Below are positions 1-12,000 of a stretch of 64,000 nucleotides of DNA, piece after piece. Each line of letters opens with the position of its first letter. Within the stretch, counting starts at the first letter, position 1. A model generated the notes under the pieces. The model was not told the origin of the DNA and ran no database searches. It was given only the letters and a program-made list of their open reading frames with translations. The translations under genes were made by a program, and so were the position numbers. The DNA is taken from NCBI GenBank assembly GCA_963995505.1, contig OZ023198.1, positions 310,001 through 374,000 of the forward strand, read 5' to 3'. The DNA comes from Hypericum androsaemum. Taxonomy: Eukaryota > Streptophyta > Magnoliopsida > Malpighiales > Hypericaceae.

Positions 1-570
1 TGGAGTCGGATGATGAGGTTACCGTGGATAACTCCTGGGCACCGCTTGTGCCAACCTATCAGATTTTTTCTGATGATGAAGTAATTGATGACTTCTTTGG
101 TCCACCAATTTACGACTGCTACCCTGGTGACGAGGACGAGGTTAAGGAAGTTGTTGTTGGTAAGTTTCTGGATGTATCTTTGCCTCAAGTTTTTCAGGAT
201 TATGAAGTCGAGTATGTCGAGCATATTGACTTATGCTCGACATACTCGGAGTCGATAAGTTCGCATATGTTGAGAGTTCTCTATTGTTGAACTCATGGAA
301 CAATCTCAAGGATGCTGACAGATTTGTCTGAAATAGCGAGTTCGTGGTCTTTCGTGTGAATATTTATGGTTCCAAGATTTTTAAATATTTGTTCTGTTGG
401 GATGGGAGATACCAAGTGTCCACACGGGACTCGAAGGTGTTCAAGAGTGCACATACAAAGATCTCAAATTGGCCGACCATACCAAATTCGAGGACAAATT
501 TCTCCAACCGGGGAAGAATAATGGAGATAAGGATGGAAACATATTTATTAATTAGCTTTATGTTTTAGAT
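1..570 (+). pseudogene. Ty3/gypsy-like polyprotein tail remnant
   Basis: An acidic open frame at 24-290 contains segments such as PPIYDCYPGDEDE and QVFQDYEVEYVEHIDLC. About 160 bases on, a second frame carries SRTNFSNRGRIME (about 488-530). Short acidic 'P-x-Y-D-x-x-P' stretches and a final 'LRTN-F-x-x-G' motif are common in plant Ty3/gypsy polyproteins, so I read this as a decayed tail of one. No protease, RT or integrase motif is left in the window and the frame breaks near 290. It could instead be the end of an unrelated gene beginning left of the window. A translated search of bases 1-600 would settle it. Confidence 0.35.
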
Positions 571-886
571 TATTATTATGTGTTTTATTTATAGTAGGAT
601 TCTAGTTAATAGATTTATTTTGGTTCTTTATAAATAGAACATATTGTCTATTGTTTTGGTTGGTTGAATTGATTATAAAATTTAGGGTTTCCCTACTTGT
701 CTTGTCTTTCCGATTGTTCTCTTGCGAATCTACGGAACAAGTCACTATCGTTGTATTCTATACGTTTGCGCCTGTATCACTTTCCCTCCTGACCTTTAAA
801 AAATTACACCGGCGTGCAAAACTTGGTAAAACCTAAACATAAACACTAAATAGGTGTCATCGTGCACTAACAAACGAGCAAAATAC

Positions 887-945
<59 letters not shown>

Positions 946-2455
946 ATATCGAATTAAGATCTCGGATAATATACTCACTCCTACTCGAGCGTCTTCTTCT
1001 AATATCTTCCTGAGTTGTGCAACTCCCAGTGATAAGAAACGAATAATATGCATGTTAAGATAATAATAAAAAGCCAATAAACGGTTTAATTAATAAAATG
1101 TGCCCCATCACTCCTCTCAAATGCACACCACCAAAACTTGACAAGTATTGAGTAGAAGGCATATAAAAGATGTAGTTGAGGGAGACATCTCATAAATAAC
1201 TGAAGACCGCTCTCTTTCAAGGATTAAATAATATGGAAATGACAATTGCTTGATATTTTATCTATTGAACGATAACTAATTAAATTGGGCACTAAACCAA
1301 ATTAATGATATCTGGGATCTATTTGTGCTAAACTGAATAAACTGTGAATCTTTTGACTTGCATGTTTGTTTGAATAAATTATGAATCTTCTGCCACTTAG
1401 AATATTGATTGGAATATGGAGGTAGTAGTTGAGGGTGACGATGGTCGGGAATTCAAAAGTATTAGCAAAAGTGGATAAAACAATAATGAGAATATGACTG
1501 ATTAGAGTTACTCCAAATGTGATAAAAGATTTAACTTGACTTAAAAATGTTATTATGAATATAAAATATTAGAGTTACTCCAAAATTTAAGTCTTACGAA
1601 TATAAAAAATGTTATTATGAGATTTACTTTTTAAATAAGATCCTACAATGTCCGACTCTGATTGTCGAAAATATACCCCAAAAAAATTAATGAGATATGG
1701 GGATCAAAAGTGGAGCCTAACAAACGACCTCAGCATAAGTTCATCAAATAGCAGGGGAAGCTGCAATGTCAAGCAAAGTAAGTAAGACCTCAAAAAATCT
1801 TAATCCTTCACCTACCACTAAAAGCAGGAATCCAATGATCTTGTAAAAGAATTATGGGGAACCATAGAAAGTGCGCATGAGAATGTCAATAATCATCATC
1901 ACCTCTTCAACTTGCACTTATCTCAAAAGAAAACTTGCACAATTCAGGTATTAGTATTGCACGGTTTGATTCCGCCAACAAGTTATGATACGGAAGTCGT
2001 ACGAACAACAAGAATACTGATTAACCGGCTATAATACTATGCTACAATTTTTATATCCAATCCAAAATAAGTGCATTTTCTATAACTTGCACTCCACTGC
2101 AAGTCCATCCATCTCTTTTTTCTCTCAGCTCGCTCTCCTTCTGGTTTCCACTAGCCAAAAGTCGAGTCCAATTAAAGGGCATCCTAGCTTCCGAATGACC
2201 TTTAATTGCCCTGTTTTTCTCTGTTTTGTTCCCTTTGCTTTCCTTATAACCCATTCTTCCTGTCACGAAAATTGCCTTGGATTTCATGCAACCATCTTCC
2301 ACAAGTAGTCCATGGGCCTATAATCCACGGAACAATTAAAGTTGAGCAGGAAAGAACCTCCCAAACAACTGTAGCTAATCTTCTCGCTTGCCTCTGTCCC
2401 ATCTTTGCTCTGTACTTGTCCTTCTTTCTTATTTGCAACATTCCGAGAGATAGAG
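571..2455. other. AT-rich intergenic DNA and C2-gene upstream region
   Basis: I see no gene here. The stretch holds the (TA)n tract listed separately and otherwise unstructured AT-rich DNA. The last few hundred bases must hold the promoter and 5' UTR of the C2-domain gene, but I found no convincing TATA box. Confidence 0.5.
891..942. repeat. (TA)26 microsatellite
   Basis: An uninterrupted run of TA dinucleotides about 52 bases long. Its Ile/Tyr-rich translation on the minus strand is an artefact of the repeat. Confidence 0.95.
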
Positions 2456-3781
2456 ATGTGTTCTTTTACTAGATCAATTGAGTGTCCTTACAGGACAGAC
2501 ACCAACAGAATGGTTGATCCAGATGATGATGACGATGATTCCGGGTTCTCGGGGATCCTCGAAATCTATGTCCATCATGCCAGGAACATTCACAACATAT
2601 GCATCTACGACAACCAAGATGTTTATGCGAAATTCTCGCTCACTTGCAACCCGGATGAGACCCTCTCCACGAGCATCATCGTCGGAGGGGGCCGGAACCC
2701 GGATTTCAACGAAAGCATGGCAATGAAAGTAACCCAACTGGAGGGAGTCCTCAAATGTGAGGTGTGGATGCTTAGTAGAGCCAGAAACTACTTGGAAGAC
2801 CAGCTCTTGGGGTTCGCTCTGGTTCCAATCTCACAGCTTTTCGGTCAAGGAAAAGTGACTCGGGATTATTGCTTGTCTTCCACTGATCTCTTCCATTCTC
2901 CTGCTGGAACCGTGAAGCTCACACTTTCCATTAGCACAGCTTCTTCTTTGCCTGCCAATCCCATTGCAGGACTATTGGCCAGTTCCTCCATTTCATCAGA
3001 AGTTGTTCTTCTAGACAGGAAGGTGTCCGAGGTTGAGCTCGACCCAGGTGAGTATACCAGGGTAGAGTTCCCGGACATAAGTGTGGACAGCGAGAACACC
3101 AAGATGGTTTACGAGTACTTTTCGAAACCCGGATTGTTCCTCCACCTCGGTGCCCCACCTAGGCCCATTCCTATGATTGACTACGAGATGACCACGACGT
3201 CTTCTTGCGAGGAGAACCAGCCCGGTTCCTCATGTTCCCCATGTGGCAGCAGCATCCAAACTTCAGGATTCCTCAGCTCTACAACCACAAGCGTAAGCGA
3301 TGATCGGGTCCCCTCAGAAATATCCATGGAGAAAATTGCCCCTCGCGGTAGTCCATCCGTGAATCCTCTCGAGTTTTCGATCACCGGAGATGGCTCTCTT
3401 GCCTCCGGTACTTGTCCTGACACCCCTACTTCAAGGAAGGGGCGGGAGGTACGCGAAAGAGATGCAAGCTTTTCGAGCAACGAAGAGGAAGCGAGCACGA
3501 AACCCGCGAAGTTGGGAAGCCAAATGTTCCCTACTCCATTGAGAAATATCGACGGCGAGGCCGAGCAGGCGGCGGCGATGCAGCAGCAGATTGTGGACAT
3601 GTACATGAAAAGCATGCAACAGTTCACCGAGTCTCTGGCCAAAATGAAGCTCCCTATGGACCTAGGCAACCCAGATACCGAAACCCCCGGAGATCTGGTA
3701 CAAGACAATAGCAAAACAGATGTCGATACGAAGAAGAAGGATGTATCTCGGGTGTTCTATGGCAGCCGTGCATTCTTCTGA
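2456..3781 (+). CDS. C2-domain (CaLB-type) protein
   Basis: Single-exon gene of 441 codons, stop TGA at 3779-3781. An N-terminal C2 domain covers roughly residues 31-155; conserved-looking segments include GILEIYVHHARNIHNICIY, DVYAKFSLTC, NPDFNE and YLEDQLLGFALVP. C2 domains bind phospholipid, often with calcium. The rest is low-complexity and Ser/Thr-rich, with a short helical stretch near residues 370-400 (AAAMQQQIVDMYMKSMQQFT). It resembles the plant 'calcium-dependent lipid-binding (CaLB domain) family' typified from memory by AT1G04540 and AT3G04360. ATG 2456 is chosen because it opens the frame; ATG 2510 (423 aa, starting MVDPDDDDDD) is an equally good alternative just ahead of the acidic run. 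There is no signal peptide or membrane segment. The role is not established. Confidence 0.88.
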   Translation: MCSFTRSIECPYRTDTNRMVDPDDDDDDSGFSGILEIYVHHARNIHNICIYDNQDVYAKFSLTCNPDETLSTSIIVGGGRNPDFNESMAMKVTQLEGVLKCEVWMLSRARNYLEDQLLGFALVPISQLFGQGKVTRDYCLSSTDLFHSPAGTVKLTLSISTASSLPANPIAGLLASSSISSEVVLLDRKVSEVELDPGEYTRVEFPDISVDSENTKMVYEYFSKPGLFLHLGAPPRPIPMIDYEMTTTSSCEENQPGSSCSPCGSSIQTSGFLSSTTTSVSDDRVPSEISMEKIAPRGSPSVNPLEFSITGDGSLASGTCPDTPTSRKGREVRERDASFSSNEEEASTKPAKLGSQMFPTPLRNIDGEAEQAAAMQQQIVDMYMKSMQQFTESLAKMKLPMDLGNPDTETPGDLVQDNSKTDVDTKKKDVSRVFYGSRAFF

Positions 3782-4599
3782 TTGGTAAAATGTTGCTACA
3801 ATTCTACTCGTCTACATTTCAAACTCAATTCTCTGGTTTAAGCTAGGGTCCAATAGCGTGTTTTTCCAGCTTCGGAACATGTTTTTTTGGTGAGTATGTA
3901 ATATGGAGAAATGAATACTGTACTATCGTTTAGGGACAACTTTCAAATATATCTTTTAGACTTGAACCCAAATCGTCGTTCTTTTTTGTTTAGGCGAAAG
4001 AAGTATGACTGCTTTCTCAATAGTTGAGACCCAAGCGGAAGATGTTTTTGTATATATTTTTACTAATGTAATTTCTATTACCGATAGTCAAATATTTTTA
4101 TCCGCGGATCTATTCAATGTTAGAATCAAACCTGGTATTAATGTGGGTCTTCTGTTTCCAAAGTAGGATTCACAGCTCTAATTAAAACGTCGAATCAAAT
4201 AGGTGATAAATTAAAATTAGTCTTGGCCCAAATTCTTGAATTAGAAGTCTTTGCACAATTCTCTTATGCTCTCGATAAAGTTAGTAAACAAAAATTGGCA
4301 CGATGTACACGATTATGCGAGTTGTTCAAATAATCTCAATCGAATCATCTCACGGTGGAGAAATAAATAATGACCATTTATACAGGAATGAATGATTATT
4401 TTGATTCAATCAAAATTGGATAAGTAAGCATGTTTTTTTATAGCACTTCAAAATTAATAAACCCCATTTCAAAGAAATCATATTTTCTACGATTCCGGAG
4501 CATTTAAGGCATCCTTATTAGTAGCTTATATCTGATTACTTGTCCCATGGTAAATAAAAAATTCATATCGACTTCATTGCTAATTTCCTTGCCATTGTT
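3782..4599. other. AT-rich 3' flank of C2 gene
   Basis: Holds the 3' UTR of the C2-domain gene and AT-rich DNA. Nothing else is recognisable. Confidence 0.5.
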
Positions 4600-5745
4600 G
4601 TTGACATATGCTCATATCGCCTGGGGCTTCCAGACAGCGACTCGACTATATGGTACAACTCATTTATATGACTGGTTATTTTCAAAGAGGTGTATCAGCA
4701 TCTACGGGTCTTAAGTCCTGTTGTTCGCTGAGGCAGTTGGATTTGGGAGAACTTCATTCTCCCGCGGCGATCGATTCATGTTTGGCGCACCATCCATGGT
4801 CGCCTGCCTACCTTGGACTTCTTGCAGAGGCATGGTTTTATTGGCCCTTCCTTTAATACTCTTTGTTATTTAGCATCAAAGAGTATTGATCATGTCCTTG
4901 CCCTCTATCCTTTTGCTGCTACAGTTTGCGTAAGGTTTACTTGGACTTTCATCTATCTTTACATGATTATGCTAGCCATTTAGAGTTATACTTGTCTGCT
5001 TTGCATGCTCGTTTTAGTATGCAGATAGAGGGTCTCTAACGAGTTGCATTTGTTACGTGCACATGGGCTCTTTGGACTGAGAGGAATCGGCGTACCTTCG
5101 AGCAAGTCAAACAGGGGCCCGCCCCGATGGCAGCTCTTATTCAGACTTTGGTGGCTGAGGTTCGCTGTTTGGAACTTGGTCATATGTTTAACTCACAGGA
5201 TGACCTTCTCCAACTTTACACTTTAGGAGAATCTGGCGCCCGGGGCGGGCTCCTCGGATACTGGAAGTTCGATAGCATAGTCCTCTTCCTAGGTGGACCA
5301 AGTGTAATATTGATGGCAGCGCCCGCAGTGCCCTTGGGGTTTCCTTTGCGGCTGGTATTTTTCGTAATTGCAGGGGCTTCATATTGGGATGCTTTGTCTC
5401 GTAGTTGGGGGTTTGCTTTGCTTTTGAAGCAGAGTTGGTGGCTGCGTTGATGGTAGTAGAGATTGCACATGGTCAAGTGTGGCGTCAGTTATGGCTTGAA
5501 ACTGACTCGGTTTATGTTCTCTCTCAGTTTAGGAGCCGAGTGACTTTTCCTGATGGAGTTCTCTAGCGCTTTTGCAATCGATGGCTTCAAGTGCGGGCCA
5601 TCTCTCACATCTCCCAAGAAGGCAACTTGGCAGCTGACACGCTTTCAAAGTTCCGCGACCACCGCTGGTGGTGTGGCGCTAGATTTTCTACTTCATTTTG
5701 TGGGTCGGAACCTCTCCCTGCTCTCGTACTCTAGATTTTTGCATT
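4600..5745 (+). pseudogene. decayed LINE fragment: zinc-binding RT tail plus RNase H-like domain
   Basis: Several frames in order give a plant non-LTR element tail. Around 4860-4950 is a zf-RVT-like segment (CYLASKSIDHVLALYPFAA). At about 5290-5440 is the start of an RNase H-like domain (WTKCNIDGSARSALGVSF), then at 5440-5520 AELVAALMVVEIAHGQVW and LWLETDSVYV, and at 5600-5650 SHISQEGNLAADTLSKF. These match the order D-G-S, E, D-S and A-D-T of the RVT_3 RNase H domain used by plant LINEs and by many stand-alone remnants. Frameshifts and stops separate the pieces, so it is not functional. I found no flanking target duplication. Confidence 0.65.
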
Positions 5746-6484
5746 GATAAAACTAGGCAGTCTTTTTTCTAATTGCCATTTTTTGCGGGTCCAATCAAAT
5801 TTGCACTAATATCTTCCCACTTTTTATTTTCAAATAAGTTACTTAACTTCGATAAGAAAGAAGACAAAAGAGCTACTGAACATTTCCCACCATCCTTGGA
5901 TCTTGCACCCTTTAGTCAACTAATACAAATTTATTTAAACAAACAAATTTTTAGTTTGGCATGGATGGAACACATAAACAAAGACGAAGGCAAAGATCCC
6001 ATTTAATAATAGTCTATGTTTTGGAGTGGGTATAATAAGCGGTAGATGCTAATTTTTCTGCGGCATCCTCGGATCTCAAGTTGTTAACTTCTCTAAAAGA
6101 AAGCATTAAAATCTTAATAATCCAATATAAAATGCACAACAAAAATTTCATGCACATGGCCTGGAAAGAAGGGGTTTTGCCTTTGTTGAATCCCCTCGCA
6201 AGCAACTTGCCAGTCACAAGCAAAGATTAAGCATTTCTTTCACCCTGCACTAACGTGCTCAACCTCGATAAGGAAATTGATTCACAACATTCAATACTCA
6301 CAAATGTAAAAAAATATCGTTGAGAGAGTCATAATTAAAATGAATCTGACGGTGATCGACTCTGAATATTAGAGATTAAACCAAAAGAAAAGTGTCCTTT
6401 CTTTTGGTGACATTTATATCCGCTGTGATGAACTCAATTTTCTCTCTTTTCTATAAATATGAATATCAACTGATCCAACATTGA
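5746..6484. other. intergenic, nothing recognised
   Basis: AT-rich sequence between two pseudogenes. The short ORFs show no family features. Confidence 0.5.
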
Positions 6485-7600
6485 ATGTTGTTCAACATTG
6501 TATGACACATTTCATGTTTGTTTCGAAGGATTCATCTGTCATTCTGAAATAGTACCTGACCGGGAAAGAGCCTGTGCCGGATGTGAAGATGAATTGTCCG
6601 GTGAGGTGTATGCTTGTGATTCTTCTACTCCATGAAGCCTGTGCTAACTTGCCACAAGGGATCGAGAATTTCATTCACCCTGGTTGTCCTCTCTTCCTTA
6701 AACTTGTTCCGAAATCTCAAGGTGGAGGAGAGCCTCACCGGATGATGTTATGGTATCGATGCGAAGCTTGCAACTTTGGGATAGATGCTGCTTGTGGTCA
6801 GAAGTTGTGAAGAAGATGAGCTCCTCAATTGTCTCTCTCATGACCATCCTTTGGAGCTATGTTTTGTGGAGGAAGACGCAGAGCCAAGTTCCGAGGAGGA
6901 GGAGGAAGAGACAGAGCCAAGTTTTAAGGAAGATGAAGAAGACGTGGAGCCAAATTCTGAGGACCAAGATGCAGAGCTAAAGTACTGTGGCGGATGCAAC
7001 ATTTCTTTCACCCCTGCACTCTCTCCCTAAAACTCACAGATGGAACTTCATGTGGTGCTTGCCGAAACTATAGGCGCCACGCCACGTCTATCTCGATCAT
7101 TGCGAAAAGTGCGACTTCAGAACGTTTATCGTTGTGCAGAAGGATGTCCGATGATACGTGAGATAAAATGTGTGAACTTTCCGAGGTCCGTGGTCATTTC
7201 TGCATTTTCTTGTGAAGCATCTCAACAGCAGCAGTACTTTTATCTAATATCTATGTTGACAAAGACATTGTTTAAGAATGTTGACAGCTGATGAATATTG
7301 TGTCTTCATTTTTGCCTTGTGGCTCTCGTTTTTCTTAGGTAATGCCAAAGCTCTTGGGGACACATGGAGAGGTGGAATTGAGAACGACATTCCCAAATGT
7401 GGTGAGTAAGGTGACAACTAAAGATGAAGGCTTGATTGACATGACATATGTTGGAGATTCTCGTTTTTACTCTCTCCACAAGTGTGCTAGAGTTCCTTCT
7501 TGGTGAAATGGGCGACACTCGTATTAATCGCGTTATCCGAACATCGGAAGACGAAATGCTGCGAAGCCAGGGATTCGAACTTGAACGCGAAGAAGATGTT
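6485..7600 (+). pseudogene. Cys/His-rich DC1-domain protein pseudogene
   Basis: DC1 (C1-like zinc-binding) motifs occur in sequence but in different frames. CAGCEDELSGEVYACDSS is at about 6573-6635; the continuation LHEACANLPQGIENFIHPGC is in another frame at about 6640-6700; CEACNFGIDAACG follows at 6760-6800; then LSHDHPLELCF and an acidic run at 6830-6990; CGGCNISF near 6995; and LDHCEKCDF near 7095. The order C-x2-C, then L-H-x2-C-x2-L-P, then H-x-H-P-L is typical of the large plant DC1 family. The motif pieces cannot be joined without frameshifts, so I call it a pseudogene. A short open tail (7509-7613, ending EREEDVYIF) may be its C-terminus. Confidence 0.7.
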
Positions 7601-7639
7601 TACATTTTCTAAAGAGGCCTTTGGTCACTTCTCTCTAGA

Positions 7640-8065
7640 TGATTCAACCTCTGCGTTTGTTTGCTTTTAACTTGAATGCATAATTTAAAATCAGCAGTTT
7701 TTTTTTCCTCACAGGTAGAGAGAGGGGCAAAGAAGCCATCCTCTTCGTCTTGATCAACTCTGCTAACCAAGTTGATGCGGAATAAAGTAGCATTGGTTTG
7801 TCTTGGTTTGTTATAGGAAGAAACAAAAGGTCAGAAATAGTATAGTAGGCACGAGAAGAAGGTAGGCTTCGCTTCGCGCCAACTGGATTCCTTGTTGTAA
7901 TAACTAACCATATTAACGTCCTTCTTTCTGTCTTCAATTTTCGATGTTTTAAGAATTTTTGCTTTTGAGTTAATCCATTCTCCTCCCTAATATACCTAGA
8001 TAGATAACTATCTTCTTCTTTTTGCGGTTTGACGGGGATGGAGGGAGCTAGGGAATTTGAACCCA
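7640..8065 (-). other. possible mitochondrial-DNA insertion (NUMT) with 140-codon open frame
   Basis: The segment is less AT-rich than its flanks. It contains stretches that look like plant mitochondrial non-coding DNA, such as gcttcgcttcgcgcc near 7868 and a T-loop-like gggttcaaattcc on the minus strand near 8050-8065. An open minus-strand frame runs the length (segments include RSLPSSRAYYTISDLLFLP and SASTWLAELIKTKRMAS) but matches no family I recognise. The assignment rests on composition and style only. Confidence 0.3.
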
Positions 8066-9003
8066 TCTCATATCTCCTCTACGAAAAGTAATTTTTTTTA
8101 TGGTAAATTTTTTTACATCATCTGCGTCTAAATTTTAGACCTTCATAAAATTTTACGACATTTTATGCGATTGGACCAAATGGTCTTCGGCCAACCCAAT
8201 TGGTGTGGTTCTTTTATTTTCTTTGAAAGCAAAATATTTTTTCCGCACAGATTACTTTTTAATGTAAAATTAAAAATAATTATTTTTCCAGTCACCAACT
8301 TATTTATCACTCATCAAAGATTTTGGATTTTTTTAATAAAAAAAATTAAGCTCAATAATTTGGAATATGTGTTATTTGATTGTGAGCTTGATAAATTGTC
8401 ACATGGTTTAATAATTTAAAACGTATATTGCGTGTCATGGATAGCAAAGTGGACTAAACCCTCGATAAAATGGTCTGATTTGGATTAAACTCGAATATAG
8501 TAAAGTATAGTCCACCCTACAGTCTACTCTAAAAGTGGACTCTTACAAGCGTACAAACATTGTCCGCTTCCAATGTTGGAGACTACTTACGATTACGGCA
8601 CACTAAACAACCAAACTCAGACCATTAAAATCGACGATTTTCATTGGAATCCAACGATACAAACAGAAAATCGTCCGTGTAACTATCAATGACGAGCAAC
8701 TATTGCATCATGATGTTTCAGAATTCGGAGAGATTCTGTCGGATTTCCAAGAACGCACATTTTAAGTGTCAATATAGCAGAACCTACTTTGTCTGAGGGC
8801 TCGAACCTGAGAAATCCGATGCACACAATACAACCAATTTTTACAAGGCCCGAGTCTTTCAAGTGAAGAATACATACATATTCAGATTCATCTGCACCGT
8901 TACCCCATCATCATCTGATAAATAGACCAACCCTAACCTACGAATTATCTCTACAGTACTTCCTCTTGTGCTTTATTTACAATCCCGTCAATGGAGTTTC
9001 CTT
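8066..9003. other. AT-rich intergenic DNA and SEC 3' flank
   Basis: No gene. The right end, roughly from 8880, probably includes the 3' UTR of the O-GlcNAc transferase gene. No repeat was recognised. Confidence 0.5.
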
Positions 9004-12000
9004 TCATCTATCGCAAGGATACTCCAAATCATTCTCGGTAACGCTAAAGTTATGCGGCTGCTGGCCGGAGCAATGAATATTCCACATTTTGAAATACGCC
9101 CTCTCCAGATTCCTCACCTGCAGTACCAATGTTAAAACAAAGAATTCATCTAAAGCTTGAAGGGGAGGAAGGAAAAATCACTTCTTTAGTACCCCAGAAG
9201 AAAGTGAAAACGAATCCAAGCAGGAAAGTTTCCTATCGGAACTTACCCATCGAGCTGTGTCAAAGAGCGGGCATGTCAGACGAACCGATTTCAGCATATC
9301 AGTAAGAGCCTTAAGTTTCGGCCGATTCAGTGCCAGAGACACAGCCTTCTCCTCGTACTCTGCCATGCTGCAAGCCAAAATGCAAAAGATAGTTTTCACA
9401 TGCTTACACATTTCGTGCGAAAAACTACACACATGGACTGGCCAGGAATAATCAAGATATGTTTTATCCACATTTTCGGCACTAATATGAGACACTCTAG
9501 CTGATATTTAACTTTATCTTCCATGTTGCCCAAGTAACATTATAAAAATTGACTCATCCTGCAGATATTCAAAGCCCTACCTGCTGACTATCATCTCTTC
9601 CCCCAAGCCGGTGGCAAGACAAAGAGATCCTGCAACTCTTGTTGCCATCTTCTCCAGGGGCAATGTCACCATTGGTAGACCAGCCCATAAGATATCTGTT
9701 CCAGTTGTATGTGCATTGCACAAAGGGCTGCATGGCAAATATCTTACTCTAAGCTATTATGCAAGATAATCAAAAGCAAAAAACGGATTTGACTGACAGC
9801 AGATTCAAAATGAAGTAGGAACTCACGTATCAAGAAACAAATCAGCCAAAGCACTGCGTCTGATATGTTCAGCCTTCATGGCAACATCTGTGAAAATAAT
9901 CTGGTCTGGTTGCACTCCTTGTGACTCAGCATCTAGAAAAAATCAGCCATTAAAACCATAAATGAAGTTTTTTTCAAATACCAGAGAAGTTTTATAAGAT
10001 AGATTACGACGAGTAAACCTACATTTCCGGAGTCTCATTTCGCCTGCAGCAGGGAATCTAAGAAGCCAAAGTGCACTGTTGGGGACACGTTTAAGAATGT
10101 TGCACCTAAAAGTGTTGATTGCTGAGTGTGAGTGCTTGAGATAACAACCAAAATAAACGGAAGATAACCTAGAACTAGTTGTGGAAACATCATGATTAGA
10201 TTACCATGTATTGAAGAGCTCGGGATCCATCTTGTACAGCTGATTGAAACATGCAAATATAAATTTATCTTCTGGGAGACCATATTCTGAACGCTTAGGC
10301 AAACAGGCTGGATCCAACACATCTAGGCTTTTCTGAAAGCAAAGTAAGGTCAGTGCGAATGCCGAGGCAACAAGCTAGAAGCGCAAAGCAATAGAAGCTA
10401 AGAGGTCGCATCAGTCAACAAGCTTTGGACAAACCTGTTTATAGTCGTTCACAAAGTAGCAATGAGGCAGGTGGACTAATTTCTCTGAGTAAATGTGAGA
10501 AAAGCGGGTAGGCGAGACAAACTGAAATTGACAAAGAAAAGGCAGATAAAATACGCGAGGAATACACAAGAGCTCAAGTAGAAATTACTAAACGAATTGC
10601 ACAGTTTTGAAGTCACACCTCATCGGTCACCAAGTAGTCAATGTATGATGCACCTGTGGTCCCCGGAAACCCCATGTAAGAAACCTGTATGGGGGCAGGC
10701 TGCATTGCAAAAATTTCATTTCTTGCCCCCTGCATGACACTATAAAAATTAGGAAGGGGTCCAACTGGAATGTGTAGACTAGCAGGGTGACCAAGCAAAA
10801 AAACAAGTTGAATTGGTTAATGAAAGCCATAATCCTGATAAAAGAATGATTTGCCAGAAGGTTGCGTTGTCAATGTGGAACCATGACTTAATTAGCATGC
10901 AATAAATTTGCAGGAAGCTTACCTTTGTATAACCGTTTAAGTTAATAAGGATATGTATTTGATCCTGATTGATGAGTTTTGCAATTGAATCTGATGACAT
11001 AGCAGAAACATCAATAAAATGCTCAGCTTCAAGTTGGATCCTTTGCCGCCATTCAGTACTGTCATTAGGACTCAAGGCATAGCAAAAAATCTGTATGGTA
11101 GTGCAAATCATGTCAAAAATAATAAATTTTAGGAGTCAATAATCCACAGGAAAATATTAAAGCAAGATTTACACACCTCCACATTTTCTCTGTTATGCAT
11201 GCCAAAGACAGATCCCATCAGGTGGGACAAGGGGTGATTACCAAAGTCACTACTCACGTAGCCAACTCTGAGTCTTTCATTTCCATGACCACGTTTAACA
11301 GGTACGGGGGCAGGATGGTTGAAAGTTGGAAGTGAGAAACGTGAAGCAATCATTGAGCAATGTGCGGCATACTTGCGGCTGTTCAGAAGGAAAGGGAAAA
11401 GTTAGAAACAACAGAGAGATTTGAGTCGAACATTTATCAACAAGTTCGCTGAAAAAAAACCTGATTTCAAGTGCCAGCATGGCATCAATGGGATATGCAA
11501 TAGCATGGAAAGGCTGAACACTTGGAAGAACCGAAATCTGCAACCAAAATTTTATAATTAGGAAATTCTACATTCACAAACCCTTAAGTAGAGGTTACTA
11601 GTTCATACAGTAATCTGTCTCCGGATAATTCCTTCAACTTCAGAGAAAATTTTGTCACGATCTTCCCAACTGCAGACACACTGTAAGATACAACTAGAAT
11701 ACATCAGATTATATATGCAACAGATAATTATCGAAACTTCACAGGATTGATACCATAACTTAAAAGATGATTGTATGCAGTAAATTCATCATATGTAATA
11801 CATAAAAACAGAAAATTAAGCATAAAAGAAAATTATTCAACTGTTGTCAAAATACTTGTTCACGTGCCTGTAGCGTATGAAGAAGATTACAAGTTGCCTC
11901 GGGGAATTCGGGTCGGAGAAGCAACGCCTGCTTATAGCTCTTTATAGCAGCTTCCACAAGTCCACTGCATGGCACGAAATCAGATAAACATACACTTGGT

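Noticed and set aside
3181..3714. Minus-strand frame of 177 codons inside the C2 gene
   Set aside because: Complement of the Ser/Thr-rich coding strand; the plus strand carries the recognisable C2 domain.
4608..4856. Open frame of 82 codons at the start of the LINE remnant
   Set aside because: Out of frame with the recognisable RT-tail and RNase H pieces; no domain of its own.
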